Assembly: GCF_000003605.2 (NCBI RefSeq)
Contig: NW_003129364.1
Location: 187,930 to 246,709, forward strand
DNA from: Saccoglossus kowalevskii
Taxonomy: Eukaryota; Hemichordata; Enteropneusta; Harrimaniidae
Direction of reading: 5' to 3'
DNA length: 58,780 nt
The notes beneath the pieces were generated by a model that was not told the origin of the DNA, did not search any database, and saw only the letters and a list, made by a program, of their open reading frames with translations. Within the stretch, counting starts at the first letter, position 1. Each line of letters begins with the position of its first letter. This document shows positions 45,504 through 57,260 of this stretch, in pieces. The position numbers and the translations under genes are program-made.

Positions 45504-48500
45504 AAAATAAAGAAAGCATTTATTCTCCATGACCAAGACAAATACATGTACATGTGTACACCCATTTTTTTAAAGGAGTCTGTGTAAATAAAGCATGCTT
45601 GATTATCTATATAACAACACTGGTGGCTAGCAGTGGGATTCATAATCTGTTATCATAAAGGATGTGTATTACTAAAATATGGTATTAAAAGTAAACAAAG
45701 ACATGGAATAAATAGCTACACACATGTCATTCTGTACTCACATGTTGTCATGACAACAAATGAAAACCAGAAACTTTCACAAAATAGGTGTATAAAATGA
45801 GGAAGTATTCCTTTAAATGAGAAATAAATAAAAGAGAAAGAAAATATCAAAATTTTTTCGATATTATTTTGTGACATCCTAATACAGCCACTTAATGGCG
45901 AACTGTTCCCTCATTCACCCACAAAAACTCAATTTTAAATATATTTTTGGATAAAATAAAAAACACTAGATATAGTACAAGTAAACTGTTACAAGAGCTA
46001 CAACACATTTTAATTTGCACATGACATTGATAGAAATACAATCTCAAACATATTTAACTGCAAAACAACAGGAGGACAAGGATTTGAATGATCGGTCCAG
46101 ATAACCTATTTCACACTGAGCAGTTGTCCCCTCCTGCTGCTATTACACAGCAAACCATGTAGCGTCTTGTATGAAGACATCTCCAGTTGCTTGCATACCA
46201 AATGAATAAATTCAGGGTAGATACAAATACATTTGAGTGATCATTAAATGGAAGCCAGAGTTCAAACTTTAATGACAGCCTGTCAGACTAATCGGACAGT
46301 GAGGGTTTGATGGTGCACACCGTCATGGATTTGTTTCTGAGTCATGAATATTAATATTTATTGAATGAACACATGGTATAGTTTCCCGGTTTAAACACCA
46401 CGATAAAGAAAATAGTATTTTTATATTAATGATATGTGCATGTCTGTTTGTATTACCAATATTTCATGAATGTCATTCACTCATTAACAGGAATGGTAGT
46501 CACAATAAAATAGGGTAGCGATTTCAGCAGCCTGAAAATGCAGTAGAAATCATTACATGAGATGCGATGCATGTGGCAATTTTTTCGTTCAGTTACAGAT
46601 TTAGACCATCAAGGGTCCGTGGCTACATTGATGCTGCAATGTAAACAAACAAAAAAGTAATCAAAAAATATAAAAAAGTATAATACACCTCAATAGGTGT
46701 TTCAATGTTGTGTCAGATGACACATAAACGTCACTTGTAACATATGGTACTATTATAGTATGGTATCAAAGACATGCACATAGTTTTGATAGATTGTTTA
46801 GCAGGTGAACCATCCATGATACTGAAAGTTGATAGCTAGTGTTATTAAATTCATTATTTTTTAATTTGTAAACAGGTATGATATTTGGTGATTGCTGTCC
46901 CTGTTTATTAAGAAAAGCATATTTTCATTTTTTATTTTATATTAAGTTTTGGCTTTGCAAATCAATAAAGTCATGCTTTTCTTTCTCAAAAGACTATTAA
47001 AACCACACACTGCCATTTTGTGGTGAAATGCCACATGAATTTTTAATACACGTATTCCTAGCGTGTTTTTGTTTTCTATTTATTTCTTTCTACCGGTAAA
47101 CAAGTTTTAAAATTGTTATCGATAGCTGATAATGATTTATTTTGTAAATGCGAAGAAGTAGGCGAAATAGTTATATGGTAATTAACAAATGAAAATAATT
47201 TAATAGCAGAATAGCAGTTACTAAAATATTACTAAGTTCTTCAATTGGCAGGCCAAGAAATATAAACAAACGACAGCATGTCGTAGTATTGACGACTATC
47301 TTGTTCTATTACCACTCAGTTTGTGCTACAGGAGTAAAAAATGAGCTTTCACTTGACAAACATTGAATATTTTTTCATTGTGGTCGAAAATCGAACACCA
47401 ATATAGTAATGTTTTGGTGGAAATGTTTAAAAGTGGTACATGTACATATACCACCGTGACGCATCGATTAATCAACGACAAGCATGAGATCACAGGGTGA
47501 CAGAAATATATTCAAAGATATAGAACTGTTAAATTTTCACACTTATAAATTTATTCACGAGTTCACAAAATTTATATACGAGTGTTTTGGGGTGTGACCT
47601 CAAGATTTTATCTGGGTTCAGACTTTTCATCCCAAATGAGTTGTGCACTCTGGCATTATCCAAAAATATGAAATGTATACTGCAAGGCATACATAAATAA
47701 TTATCATTTTTCAAAATTATTATCTACATGATAAAATCAATGAAATTGTCAAAATTCTTCTCTAAAGAGAACTAAAACTGCCAATGTTGTATAAAAAGAC
47801 AAATAAAACCTCAAATGGATTTCAGTGTTGCAACTTTGAACCTTTCATCACCATGGTGAATTTTGACCCTTTCCTCATTGCCATTGAACCTGACTGTCAA
47901 GAAGAAATTAATCAAGATTTTGAATTAAAGTATTGATAATTTTATTCACTTTTTGTGTTTTTGTGACGAATTTTAGGTGAGAAGAAATCAAATTGCGAAA
48001 TAGTTCATTTACAATTACATATATTAAAGAAAAAAAATACAGATGCGAAAAATATTGGTGAGAGAAAAAAAAATGACACTTTTTGATTGGATAATACGTC
48101 TGACTTGAATGAACACAAATCACTCAAAGGATTAAACTGGCTGATTAACTCTTAATCAAAATTTACAGTAACTAATCTGGATCAACTATAAATTAATACA
48201 TATCAATACATTTAATGTTCTCAAAAGGTTTGTTCACATGACAGATCTAGACATGTTCCCAATGTCATGAGTGAATGAAAGCAAAACATTGTGTCTGAGC
48301 ATTCCCCTCTCAAACCTATATATGTATAGAAAAAAATATACATGTACATGCAAAAAATAACCTCCTTTATTGCTTTATTTTATTGTTGTAGTTCACATCT
48401 CAAATTTGTGCAGTTTTTACACTCAGTACATCGCCTGAAGCCCATATTAACTTTCATAACGTGCAGCTTGACTAGGTGTGAACATAGCTAATAGATGGAT

Positions 48501-48988
48501 ATGATAATGCAAGGGGTGTACACGATCATTATTAATAGAACGAAACGTTCTGGAGAACATTTAGCGTAATCGCATTTTAATTACATCCTGGCGGCAAATT
48601 ATACTATGGTGTATCAGGGAACTAATCAATATCATAATTTATTATTCAATCGTCAATTAATCTATAAGTTCTAGCAAAGAGACATGTGCGAACATCACAC
48701 CCGCAGATCTAAATCGATGCGGTATAAAGTGTGAACAGAATGAGTCCTAAATAAATACATATATTCACTATAGAACATGTACAGTGGATTTGCCACACTG
48801 TTCAATTATTGTTTTAGCATGTTACCATGATTACAGAGACATAATGAAGTCACCAACTCTATCACATCTACATTTATATTACACTGGTATAGATAATAGA
48901 ATGAATATACAGTTGTGTATGTCTGCACTGGGTGAGATTGACCAGATACAGAACAGTGACACTTGCAAACCAATTTTAAAAGCGATAT
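45504..48988. other. AT-rich DNA, no confirmed gene
   Basis: A minus-strand patch at 46090-46200 is open in two frames after a weak acceptor, but the encoded peptides are short and unrecognised. Minus-strand frames at 47529-47714 and 47908-48123 are AT-driven. No RNA gene was seen. Confidence 0.4.
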
Positions 48989-49176
48989 TACTGTAAAATA
49001 CTTTATTTTCGTTTTGGAATTAATTTTTCCTATTTTTGGTGAAGGAATGATACAGTGAAAATAAAATCCGGCAAACAAACCTTTTTTCTTATATTTTACA
49101 TTCAACTCATCAAAAATCAGTAAAAAATAAATTCCATACAAAACACCCGAAAAGTTATCCAGCGTATTTTACAGTA
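48989..49176. mobile_element. MITE, TACTGTAAAATACTTT family, 188 bp
   Basis: It starts TACTGTAAAATACTTTATTT and ends CCAGCGTATTTTACAGTA. The interior GAAAATAAAATCCGGCAAAC, ACATTCAACTCATCAAAAAT and AAAACACCCGAAAAG aligns with the copy at 34887 in the same orientation. A few bases of the right arm are deleted. The 111-codon minus-strand frame overlapping it (48806-49141) is chance. Confidence 0.85.
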
Positions 49177-50327
49177 TTACGAGCAGATATGAAACAAATG
49201 AAACTTCAATGTGTGTCATTAGTATTGTGTTAATTTTTCGGCAGAAGAATAAAACAACAAGCCAGCATAAAATCAACGAGGGAACAGATGGATCAAAATT
49301 ACCAGTACATCACGATTGCAAAGACTTGTTGATGATAAGCCTGCTATTAAAAATTCTTTTCATTCAGCTGACAGCATATATCTCACCACATGGTGTATTT
49401 CAAGATTTTCCATATGTTTCACTCAGCTTCAGGGAATATTCCATTTAAAACCTAATACAATAATTTACGGCAATAAGTACCCCTTGTTAAACATTGTATA
49501 TCATCAACATATGTCTCTTATATAATATCTCTGACATGTGACGATCTAACGATATTACCATGGCAACTACAGTAGAAATATAAACATAAAAGGTTTATAA
49601 TCTCTAACTCAATACGTTTAAATCACAGAACCTCAAATGCCTACTGCAGTCTATTTGGTTCCATGCTGATCAAATTTCAAAGTTTTGGGTTTACACATTT
49701 GGTGGTTCTCCGATACAGAATTCAACTGAGGCTTGTTTTGTTGGGAAGTGATTGCAAAAGATGCAGTTAAAACAATAATCTCAACTCAGAATATTATCCT
49801 AAATATGTATGAATTGTATTAAGTATATGTACTCGCAGTGTCATCCATGTCTACTCTTCCCCCAAGATGCATGAATCTTTATTGTGAAAATATTCCAACT
49901 TTTCATTTGTTTTGCAAGACTGGGATAAAGCTATATTAAAATCTGTACGTTTCTATGTTTCTAAATTTAACCATACATGTACGTTAATTTCAGGGATTTG
50001 CAATTAAACTTACAGTCTCTGAACTTATGTTGTTTCTGCCAGTAATTACCACAAAATTGTTGGTACCGTCATTGTTCATACACAGTACTTCACATATTGA
50101 ATGATATGACTGAATCAGTATGAGACAATTTTACTAAATATTTGCATAAATAAATAATTCATGAGCTTGTAAAATATTTTTGCATATAAAATCATGCAAT
50201 TATACTTTTGAATGAACCTTAAAGATATAGTATTAAAATAATCATTTATACTTTTACAACAGAAAATAGTAATTCAAGCACAGAGTTAGTAGGATTGTGC
50301 TTGTGATTGTGCTAGGATTGACCTAAA
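49177..50327. other. AT-rich DNA, no gene seen
   Basis: Open frames at 49209-49525 lack domains and splice support. Nothing else was recognised. Confidence 0.5.
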
Positions 50328-50346
50328 ATATAGTAGTAGTAGTAGT
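50328..50346 (+). repeat. (TAG)n microsatellite, about 6 copies
   Basis: A TAGTAGTAGTAGTAG tract immediately precedes a segment of tandem-monomer repeat-like sequence. Confidence 0.9.
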
Positions 50347-50488
50347 CCAGAGTTTTAAATCCGGTTTGGTACCCGAAGACGAGGGTGGCCGGATTCACCT
50401 TAAACTAGTGGCAATCGCTCTTACCCCCTCCCTCCACTTTGAATAAATATAGTTGAATGAAATTTGGCCAGATGAAGCAAATCAAAAA

Positions 50489-50780
50489 AATTGGTTAATT
50501 TATGCAAATTTGGTAATTAGTATGCACAAAATTTAACCCTAAACTAAACATGTATATGGTTTATCCCAGAGCTTCTATGTACCAAGTTTCATTGAAATCT
50601 GATGAGTGGTTCTTGAAATAATGGTTGGAAAACATTGAGTAATTATTATGCAAATTAGGTAATTAATACACAAGGATGTCAACCACTAATCACATCTGTG
50701 CATTGTCCTGCGAAGATTTATGTTACAAGTTTCATTGGAATTGGTTCTTGAGATATCAGTAGAACAGACACACAAACCAC
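50489..50780 (+). repeat. Dimer of 146-bp monomers, tandem-element type
   Basis: TATGCAAATTTGGTAATTAG (50502) and TATGCAAATTAGGTAATTA (50648) are 146 bp apart. Both copies continue to a (T)AC(C)AAGTTTCATTG(G)AA and TGGTTCTTGA(G/A)AT segment, and the second leads into ACAGACACACAAACCAC. The word TACCAAGTTTCATTGAAATC resembles TACCAAGTTTGAATGA in the 44-45 kb monomers, so this is probably a remnant of a similar tandem-monomer element. No terminal hairpin was seen. Confidence 0.65.
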
Positions 50781-51003
50781 AAAGATACTCAGTGTGTGCT
50801 TTGAACATCGGAATCAAAAACGTTTTTTATTTTTTGGGGGTGTAGTCGGTACAAATTTCACTACAGAATTAAGCTGTTCCAGTGAAACTTGAACTTTTAA
50901 CACAATCTACTTAAAAACCATAATTACATTTTAAATTAAATTAAATGTAATTAAATGTCAAGTTCATTGATGAAAAAGATCCTTGAAATTATTATTATAT
51001 TAC

Positions 51004-51205
51004 CTTCTGCTTAAGAATATAGTGGTAGATATGAGATGGACAGCGTTCATTTGGTGAAAATGCTGGATTACGACCATAACTGCACAGGTAGCAACAATAT
51101 GGCATGGCATGACCACCATAAAGTCTGATGTCTGAAGAGGTATACTTATTCCAATCTCACAGCACAATATAGAGATTCCAAAGACAGGTGTATTCACAGA
51201 GTTGT
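51004..51205 (-). CDS. Candidate exon of an unidentified membrane protein
   Basis: A minus-strand frame runs from a possible acceptor (CTGGGAG|AC, weak pyrimidine tract) to a good donor (AGAAG|GTAATA). The peptide opens DNSVNTPVFGISILCCEIG and contains a strongly hydrophobic helix, FMVVMPCHIVATCAVMVV, ending in IQHFHQ. At least one and perhaps two membrane segments are predicted by eye. A second membrane-type segment lies about 340 bp upstream (51545-51735). I do not recognise the family; a weak resemblance to TMEM107 topology was considered and not established. Confidence 0.3.
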
Positions 51206-51544
51206 CTCCCAGTATTCAAACACGTATATGCTTGGCACAATCGATATTCAGATCCATATGGTTGGCATATTTTTGGAATTGGAATTGAGAATGCAAAATA
51301 AAAATAATGTCATTTCCGATTACTTTCATATGGTTTTAACTCGTTGAACATCTGAACTGTTGAAACTTTAATGCACAAATAGAGAAAGACGGGATTGTTT
51401 GAAAGAGTTCATATGATGCAGACTTTATTCCATATTTGTCTTGTTCCAGCGTTTGTAGATGGATAATTTTCCTTCCGGTTATTTTATGAAGGATGAACAA
51501 TGTAATGAAGTCATCAAATTGGTGATTGTTTGTTATTTATAAAT

Positions 51545-51735
51545 TCATCGTAATCCGAATTCCTTTGCAAATGAGAATAATAACCACATGGAGGAAGGAA
51601 GTGCAGTGAATCCAGCGAGCAGTATTAAAATGTAGACAAAACCACCCTGTGTAGATGGGTTGCTGGGTTCTAGAACAATACTGACACAAGCAGTAATGAT
51701 AGTGAAGACAGTAATAAAAACGAGAACCAGATCTC
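51545..51735 (-). CDS. Candidate terminal exon with two membrane helices
   Basis: Read on the minus strand after an AG at CACCAAG|GAG, one frame gives about 63 codons to a TGA at 51545-51547. It begins DLVLVFITVFTIITACVSIV, has the loop LEPSNPSTQ, then GGFVYILILLAGFTALP and WLLFSFAKEFGLR followed by stop. Two clean hydrophobic helices joined by a short polar loop, and the GLR end, look like the C-terminal half of a small tetraspan-type protein. ALP followed by a hydrophobic stretch and FGL recalls the C-terminus of TMEM107, but histidine and tryptophan landmarks are missing. It starts with no ATG, so it would be a spliced exon or a decayed copy. Confidence 0.33.
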
Positions 51736-54232
51736 CTTGGTGATATCAGCACAGTACATGTGATAAGACAAGACACATCATTAATATCATCAAACTAACT
51801 GACAATCAGGATTCCAAATCTGATCACTCAGAGTCACTGATTAACTTCCCATTAAAATACAGCAGACTCCCCTTAAGGAAACAGTGAGTGCTTTCAATGT
51901 ACTTCAACATATGAGTGCAGCAGCTGAATGAAATATCCCCCTTAAGGAATTACAGTTGTATCCAATCACTCATCATCTGATGCATTGTGGGTAAAGTCAT
52001 GTTCTTGGCCTCTTTGGTAGCAGAAACATGGCATTCAGCGAATCAAGTGGAGAGTCCAATCAGCGGCCTGATATCCTGCTAAACATTGCGGTGATGAATA
52101 ATAAATGAACTTTCAGTCTGTAGTGAAGGTCAGTCAAACAACAATCAAATCCAGACACACAAGATGATTTTTTTCTAATATAAACTGTTTACAGAAATCA
52201 TCCTTGATAAATTGATGAGGATTCTCTTCGCAACAATAAGGTGTAGTCAAGAATGGGCTCAAATGAGAGAATGATATGTTTGAAGTTAGTCTGCGCAGTG
52301 GAGCAGAGAAATTATTACACTTCTACAAAGAAGCAGGTCAGCATAATAAATTTGTGTGACACAGTTTAATTGGTCTGGTGTTAGTGGGTCGTTTACGTCA
52401 TGCGCCGTGGCAAGATAAAATTCATTACTCAAGAGGTCAGGTGTTACGAAATATTGTTAAAACCAATTCAGCAGTTCTGTGCAAAATTACTCGGAAAGTA
52501 AAGGTGATGAGGATCCGTTACTCGGTAGCCATGACAACCACACTGAGGATAGATGAAGAATTAACGAATCAGACACAATAGAAGAAATTATTTAAACCGG
52601 TGGTGGAGATAACTCAAAGGCTGGTACAAACACAAAGTATAGAAAGTGGAGTTGCTAACTGGAAAACCATATGTTACCATGTTCAGCCGGATACCAGCTG
52701 TGCAGTGCTGCAACATACATGTTCAAAAAGATAATATTACTTTTCTCAGAAAATACAAAATCTCAAATCCATAAAAAAATTACATCATAGGGCCAGTTAA
52801 CAAGGGTGACATACACCTATCTTCAGTGTTGTAAATCATTTCCATAGCAAAAGTGCATGAGTATATCAGACAGTAATTTAATATTCTGAGTGAAATTTGT
52901 TGCTCAAAGTAGCATTGAGGTCATCTACTAGCAAAACATGGATTGCAATTATTTAACACAACAACATCAAAATCTAACAGTTACGTACTTGTTTCTAAAA
53001 CAAAATTAAAATACTTCTGCTACCGACCAAATTAACCTCATGAAAGCCATTGATTGTGTCGTAGTTGGTTTGGTAATTAGTTTTCAATTTTCTCCATTTT
53101 ACTGGGTTACAACTTTCTCGGTTTCTCATTTGGAACAAGTCCTCAAGTCAATGATCTAAATGTTCTGAGTGTCGAGGAAACATTCATGAGTACGTCTTCT
53201 GTTTCACGTAAGGCAACAGAAGAGGCTACTGATCGGTGCCAATGTTGTCTCTCTCGACTTTTCCTCATGCAAATTAAGCGAGTAAAGCAAACCATATGTA
53301 CATTATACAGAAAGCATATTTCATTTGGGAACTATACATGTACAAGGGTCACAGGGACCATCTATCTACTATAATTACAGGATAAAACATCCAGACATCG
53401 ACAAGACACAAGTTCCTGCAGCCCAGTCTTAAGGGCGAATCATATGAATCTCAGTATAGCTTCCCAAACAGGTCTGAGCACACTAGCCCAGTGCTTATAA
53501 GTTATACATGTACACATGTATGAACAAGAGAACTTCTAATGCAACAACAATTGCTGTCTGCGAAACCCTTTAAATGACAATATTTTCCCAGTATTTTTCT
53601 GAAATCATGTTTTTGAAAAAAATTATGGAAACTGCTTTGTGGGTTAGAGAAATACAGTTATACTGTAACAGTTTAAACTAGGAAAGGATGCGGTATATTT
53701 GCACTATTAGAAGCACATCTCCAAAAAAAAGAGTATACATGCATAAACCAAAATTGTATTTGTTGTATACTATCATATTAAAATCATTAATTCAATACGT
53801 ATCAGCTGAGCAGCTTAGTGATTTAGTAAAAATAGAAATGATGTATGCAACTACCACAGAACATCGAAGCATGTGAACTTTGGATGCCAAGTTATTAGGT
53901 CATGTGATTCAAGATGGTACCACAGACCCATTCACGCACTGCCCAGGACAATCTGATATATCGAACATAGAATTGTTGAAATTGGAAAGTATAAATCATA
54001 GCACATGAAACCCTCAGGAAATCATGGTACCTTCAAACACTGAAGCTTAAAAAATACAGAACCAGCAAAACAAGGTACTTGAAACAGAAATATTAAACGC
54101 AGTATACACAGACACCCAAACCAGGGAATATCTGAAAGCTGGCAACTGTCAAAGCCTGACAGATCCTGCAGGTGTTAGATTAAGGGAACATGACAGTCTT
54201 TCGAAGAAAAGACTGAATTAACAGTAATCTTT
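51736..54232. other. Mixed non-coding DNA, several unresolved exon-like patches
   Basis: On the minus strand there are strong acceptors without a convincing exon near 52566 (TTCATCTATCCTCAG) and 52712 (ACATGTATGTTGCAG). There is also a 40-codon frame near 53150-53270 containing RKSRERQHWHRSVASS. None could be tied to a family. On the plus strand the frames 52378-52581 and 53186-53374 are equally unsupported. An extra MITE-like end (GCGGTATATTTGCACTATTA) lies near 53690. Confidence 0.3.
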
Positions 54233-54337
54233 CTATAACATGGTAATATGAGCTGATTCTGCCGGATGTACAACAATCATACAAGAGGTAACAACTCCAA
54301 ATGCACATACACACACAAGTACTCCTGTTACAATGTG
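54233..54337 (-). CDS. Candidate exon with one membrane helix
   Basis: After a good minus-strand acceptor (GAGTGTCTATAG|CAC) a 34-codon frame reads HIVTGVLVCVCAFGVVTSC, then MIVVHPAESA, and stops at 54233-54235. The helix-then-P arrangement (TSCMIVVHP) resembles TACVSIVLEP of the segment at 51545-51735, with one residue of offset. The two could be homologous exons or duplicated gene pieces. The peptide is short and cysteine-rich low-complexity sequence may produce this by chance. No family was recognised. Confidence 0.22.
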   Translation of the reverse strand, partial: HIVTGVLVCVCAFGVVTSCMIVVHPAESAHITML

Positions 54338-55438
54338 CTATAGACACTCCACAACAATTACTGACCAAAATACGCACACAAAATATCCCTGAGTGTCACC
54401 ACTGCCACAGAAATAGAAACAAATATAATCTACATGTACAATGAAATAAACAAAGAAACAATCAGAAAAAATTATTTTCTCCTTGAATAGCACAACTCAA
54501 GCGAACAGAAGTAGTTAATCCGATCACTCCTGTCTTGTACAAAGGTTGCCAAGTAATCCTCAAAAAATACCTACATGTATGCAATTCTTAGCAATGGAAA
54601 CAACACAAAAAATGTTAAACTTAAAACTGGAACAGCATATCCTGGATGGATGTGGAGACAAATATATTGGGCCCTGAAAATAGCATTTTACCATTACCCT
54701 TCGAGATACACTGAGCGCCATATGATTAGTTAAAATTTGAGTTGTGTAGTTGCCACCAGCATCTAGTTTTCAAACCAATGCATTCTGAAATATCAATTGT
54801 GCCTTGCGTATCAAAAATGAAAATTAAAGCAGTTGAAAAGACAGACATAAGGATGTCTATATGATGTTCCGCTGAATATTCCATTGATACAGAGCACAGA
54901 CATTTAATTGAATTCATTTGAGTGACAAGGTAATATGGAAAACTTTTTTAAAAATTAAAGTATAACATATTTGATGATCGGAAACAAGTTTCCACATCTA
55001 AAAAATTCAACAATATTGCAATTCAATAAAACAGGGCCGTTATAAATAATATTGAAATTTGTCAAATATTATTAGTATTAATGAGAATAAATAGCATACA
55101 TGTATCTATAAATGAAACCATGACATCACAGGCTACAATGTGTCATTACAATTAACAGAATACGAAAACTACAGGCATGTGTCTGTCTGTCTGTTACAAT
55201 TGAAAATGTCTATTACAATCAAGAATGTCTATTACAATCAAAAACGTTTCAGAAATATTTCATGCTCGTTTGTATTTGCAATGTTTCTGTAAAATATCTT
55301 AAGGTACATGTATATAAGAACTGGTGTTGGTTTAACGCACATCATTTGTTTTTTTACTTAATAAATTGTTGATGTAATTTATCATATTGTCAGATGATCA
55401 TATTGACCAATGTTTACAACAACAATAATAACAATAAT
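54338..55438. other. AT-rich DNA, no gene seen
   Basis: The TCTGTCTGTCTGT run near 55183 is followed by three imperfect GTCTATTACAATCAA-type repeats (55190-55245), which may belong to the start of the adjacent tandem-monomer element. No coding support. Confidence 0.5.
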
Positions 55439-56306
55439 ACAAGAAGTTGAAAATATCACTTTTTACCAAAAATGACAAAAATATTCACCAAAATTAGAAA
55501 ATTAAAGATATCATTATGAAATGAACAAATTTGAGAGTGGTCCACATGTAGTACCTATATATGTAATATCAAAGCAATTGGACTTGCGGTTTTTAACAAG
55601 AAGTCGAAAGTAACACTTTTTACCAAAAATGACAAAAATATTCACCAAATTTAGAGAATTAAAGATATCATTACAAAATGAACACATCTGAGAGAGGTCC
55701 ACATGTAGTACCTATATATGTAATATCAAAGCAATTGAACTTGTGTTTTTTAACAAGAAGTCGAAAGTAACACTTTTTACCAAAAATGACAAAAATATTC
55801 ACCAAATTTAGAGAATTAAAGATATCATTACAAAATGAACACATCTGAGAGAGGTCCACATGTAGTACCTATATATGTAATATCAAAGCTATTGGACTTG
55901 TGGTTTTTAACAAGAAGTTGAAAGTATCACTTTTTACCAAAATAACAAAAATATTCACCAAAATTAGAGAATTGAAGATATCATTACAAAATGAACAAAT
56001 CTGAGAGAGATCCACATGTAGTATCTATATATGTAATATCAAAGCAATTGGACTTGCGGTTTTTAACAAGAAGTCGAAAATATCACTTTTTACCAAAATT
56101 GACAAAAATATTCACCAAAATTAGAGAATTGAAGATATGATCATGAAATGAACAAATCTGAGAGAGGTCTACCAAAGGTACATATACACCAAGTATCAAA
56201 GCATTCAGATTTGTAGTTTTCAAGAAGAAGTCGAAAATGTAAAACATTGACACGGACGACGGACACCGGACGACGGACAATCACTCATATGTCGACAAAG
56301 TCGACA
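55439..56306 (+). mobile_element. Pearl/Helentron-like element, 157-bp monomers, ACGG tail and hairpin
   Basis: Five monomers of 156-158 bp start with AAGAAGT(T/C)GAAA at about 55440, 55598, 55755, 55912 and 56068, with the last module at about 56225. Shared words are CACTTTTTACCAAAA, AAAATATTCACCAAA and TCCACATGTAGTACCTATAT. The final module runs into a GACGACGGAC-type tract (56251-56279) and a hairpin, TGTCGAC (56290-56296), AAA, GTCGACA (56300-56306). Core monomers near 160 bp, a CGG-rich simple tract and a terminal hairpin form the layout described for Pearl elements of bivalves. The left end is not defined and may extend to about 55180. Repeated minus-strand frames are artefacts of the monomers. 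Confidence 0.65.
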
Positions 56307-57142
56307 GCGGAGCGAATAATTTTATTGCCTCATTGTAATTTACATTGGGTAAACAACAAATATTTTATCAAATTAATTTTACTTAAATTAATAAAAGAAT
56401 ATAATATAATATAATATGAATAAATAAGTAATATTAGTTTGAGAACATCTCTGTTGTGTATATATTGTCAGCTACTTGAAAGTAAATATGTGAATACTTT
56501 CTTTCATCTATGTTGTAATTTTTACTTCACTAAACAATGTTAAAACATTTTTTCAGTATTATATTTGTGACAAGTCAATTAAAAAGTGTTCTTCATCTTT
56601 GATTAAATTTTCATTGCATCTTTGTCAAATTGCGTTCTTTTTCTAGAGCTTTTGATTTTGTGTGTCTACCTTATATGTTTATGTAATCAATATTAGTTAT
56701 CTATCAACAACTTTAAACAAAATCAAGCAAGGGCCATTAGAGAAATGACATTACGCACAGACGGGAACTCAATACTTTGTACGAACGCTGATTATTAATA
56801 ATGGTATCTCAGGGGAAAGAGTTGTCTAGCTTTACTATTTCCACCAAGAAATCAATCTGAAGAGATTAACTCAAATGAATACACAATGTTGACAGTAATA
56901 GGAGGTAAAGTAAATGAGTGATTTCAATACTCAACACAGATAGACTATGGTCAATGAGGTCAACATATACATCAGTACTGAAGCACTAGTCTAACTTGGT
57001 GATCAGTGTGAAAAGATCAGTCAAATGCTCAAACGGAATGGACGAGGGAAGAGACAAGGGAGGAGTCTGCAGTCGAAAATCAATACCTGATTTTCTGATC
57101 ATTCTGGAGAAAATTTCCAAAAAAATCAGGAAATTGGTTATA
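56307..57142. other. AT-rich DNA, no gene seen
   Basis: No exon, RNA gene or transposon end was recognised. Confidence 0.5.
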
Positions 57143-57260
57143 GACTTTTGGACAGTAGAAATTAGCCCCCCAAGCCAACACTATCTTCAATGGACTTTTG
57201 GACAGTAGAAATTAGCCCTAGCATTCGAGGGACTTGTGGACAGTAAAAATTCCCCCCACC
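57143..57260 (+). repeat. Short tandem repeat, units of about 50 and 38 bp
   Basis: GACTTTTGGACAGTAGAAAT occurs at 57143 and 57193, and a variant GACTTGTGGACAGTAAAAAT at 57231. Each is followed by a C-rich run (TAGCCCCCC, TAGCCC, TCCCCCCACCCC). There are two and a half units of uneven spacing. Confidence 0.85.

Noticed and set aside
46090-46200. Minus-strand terminal-exon-like peptide ending DATWFAV
   Set aside because: The acceptor is weak, the frame is under 25 codons, and an alternative frame is equally open.
48806-49141. 111-codon minus-strand frame
   Set aside because: More than a third of it lies in a MITE copy (48989-49176) and the rest is low-complexity; relatives of the MITE do not keep the frame.
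55514-56280. Three similar minus-strand frames (MDLSQMCSFCNDIF-type) suggesting a small gene family
   Set aside because: They are the same frame read through successive 157-bp monomers of a tandem element; similarity extends equally outside the frames and between DNA units.
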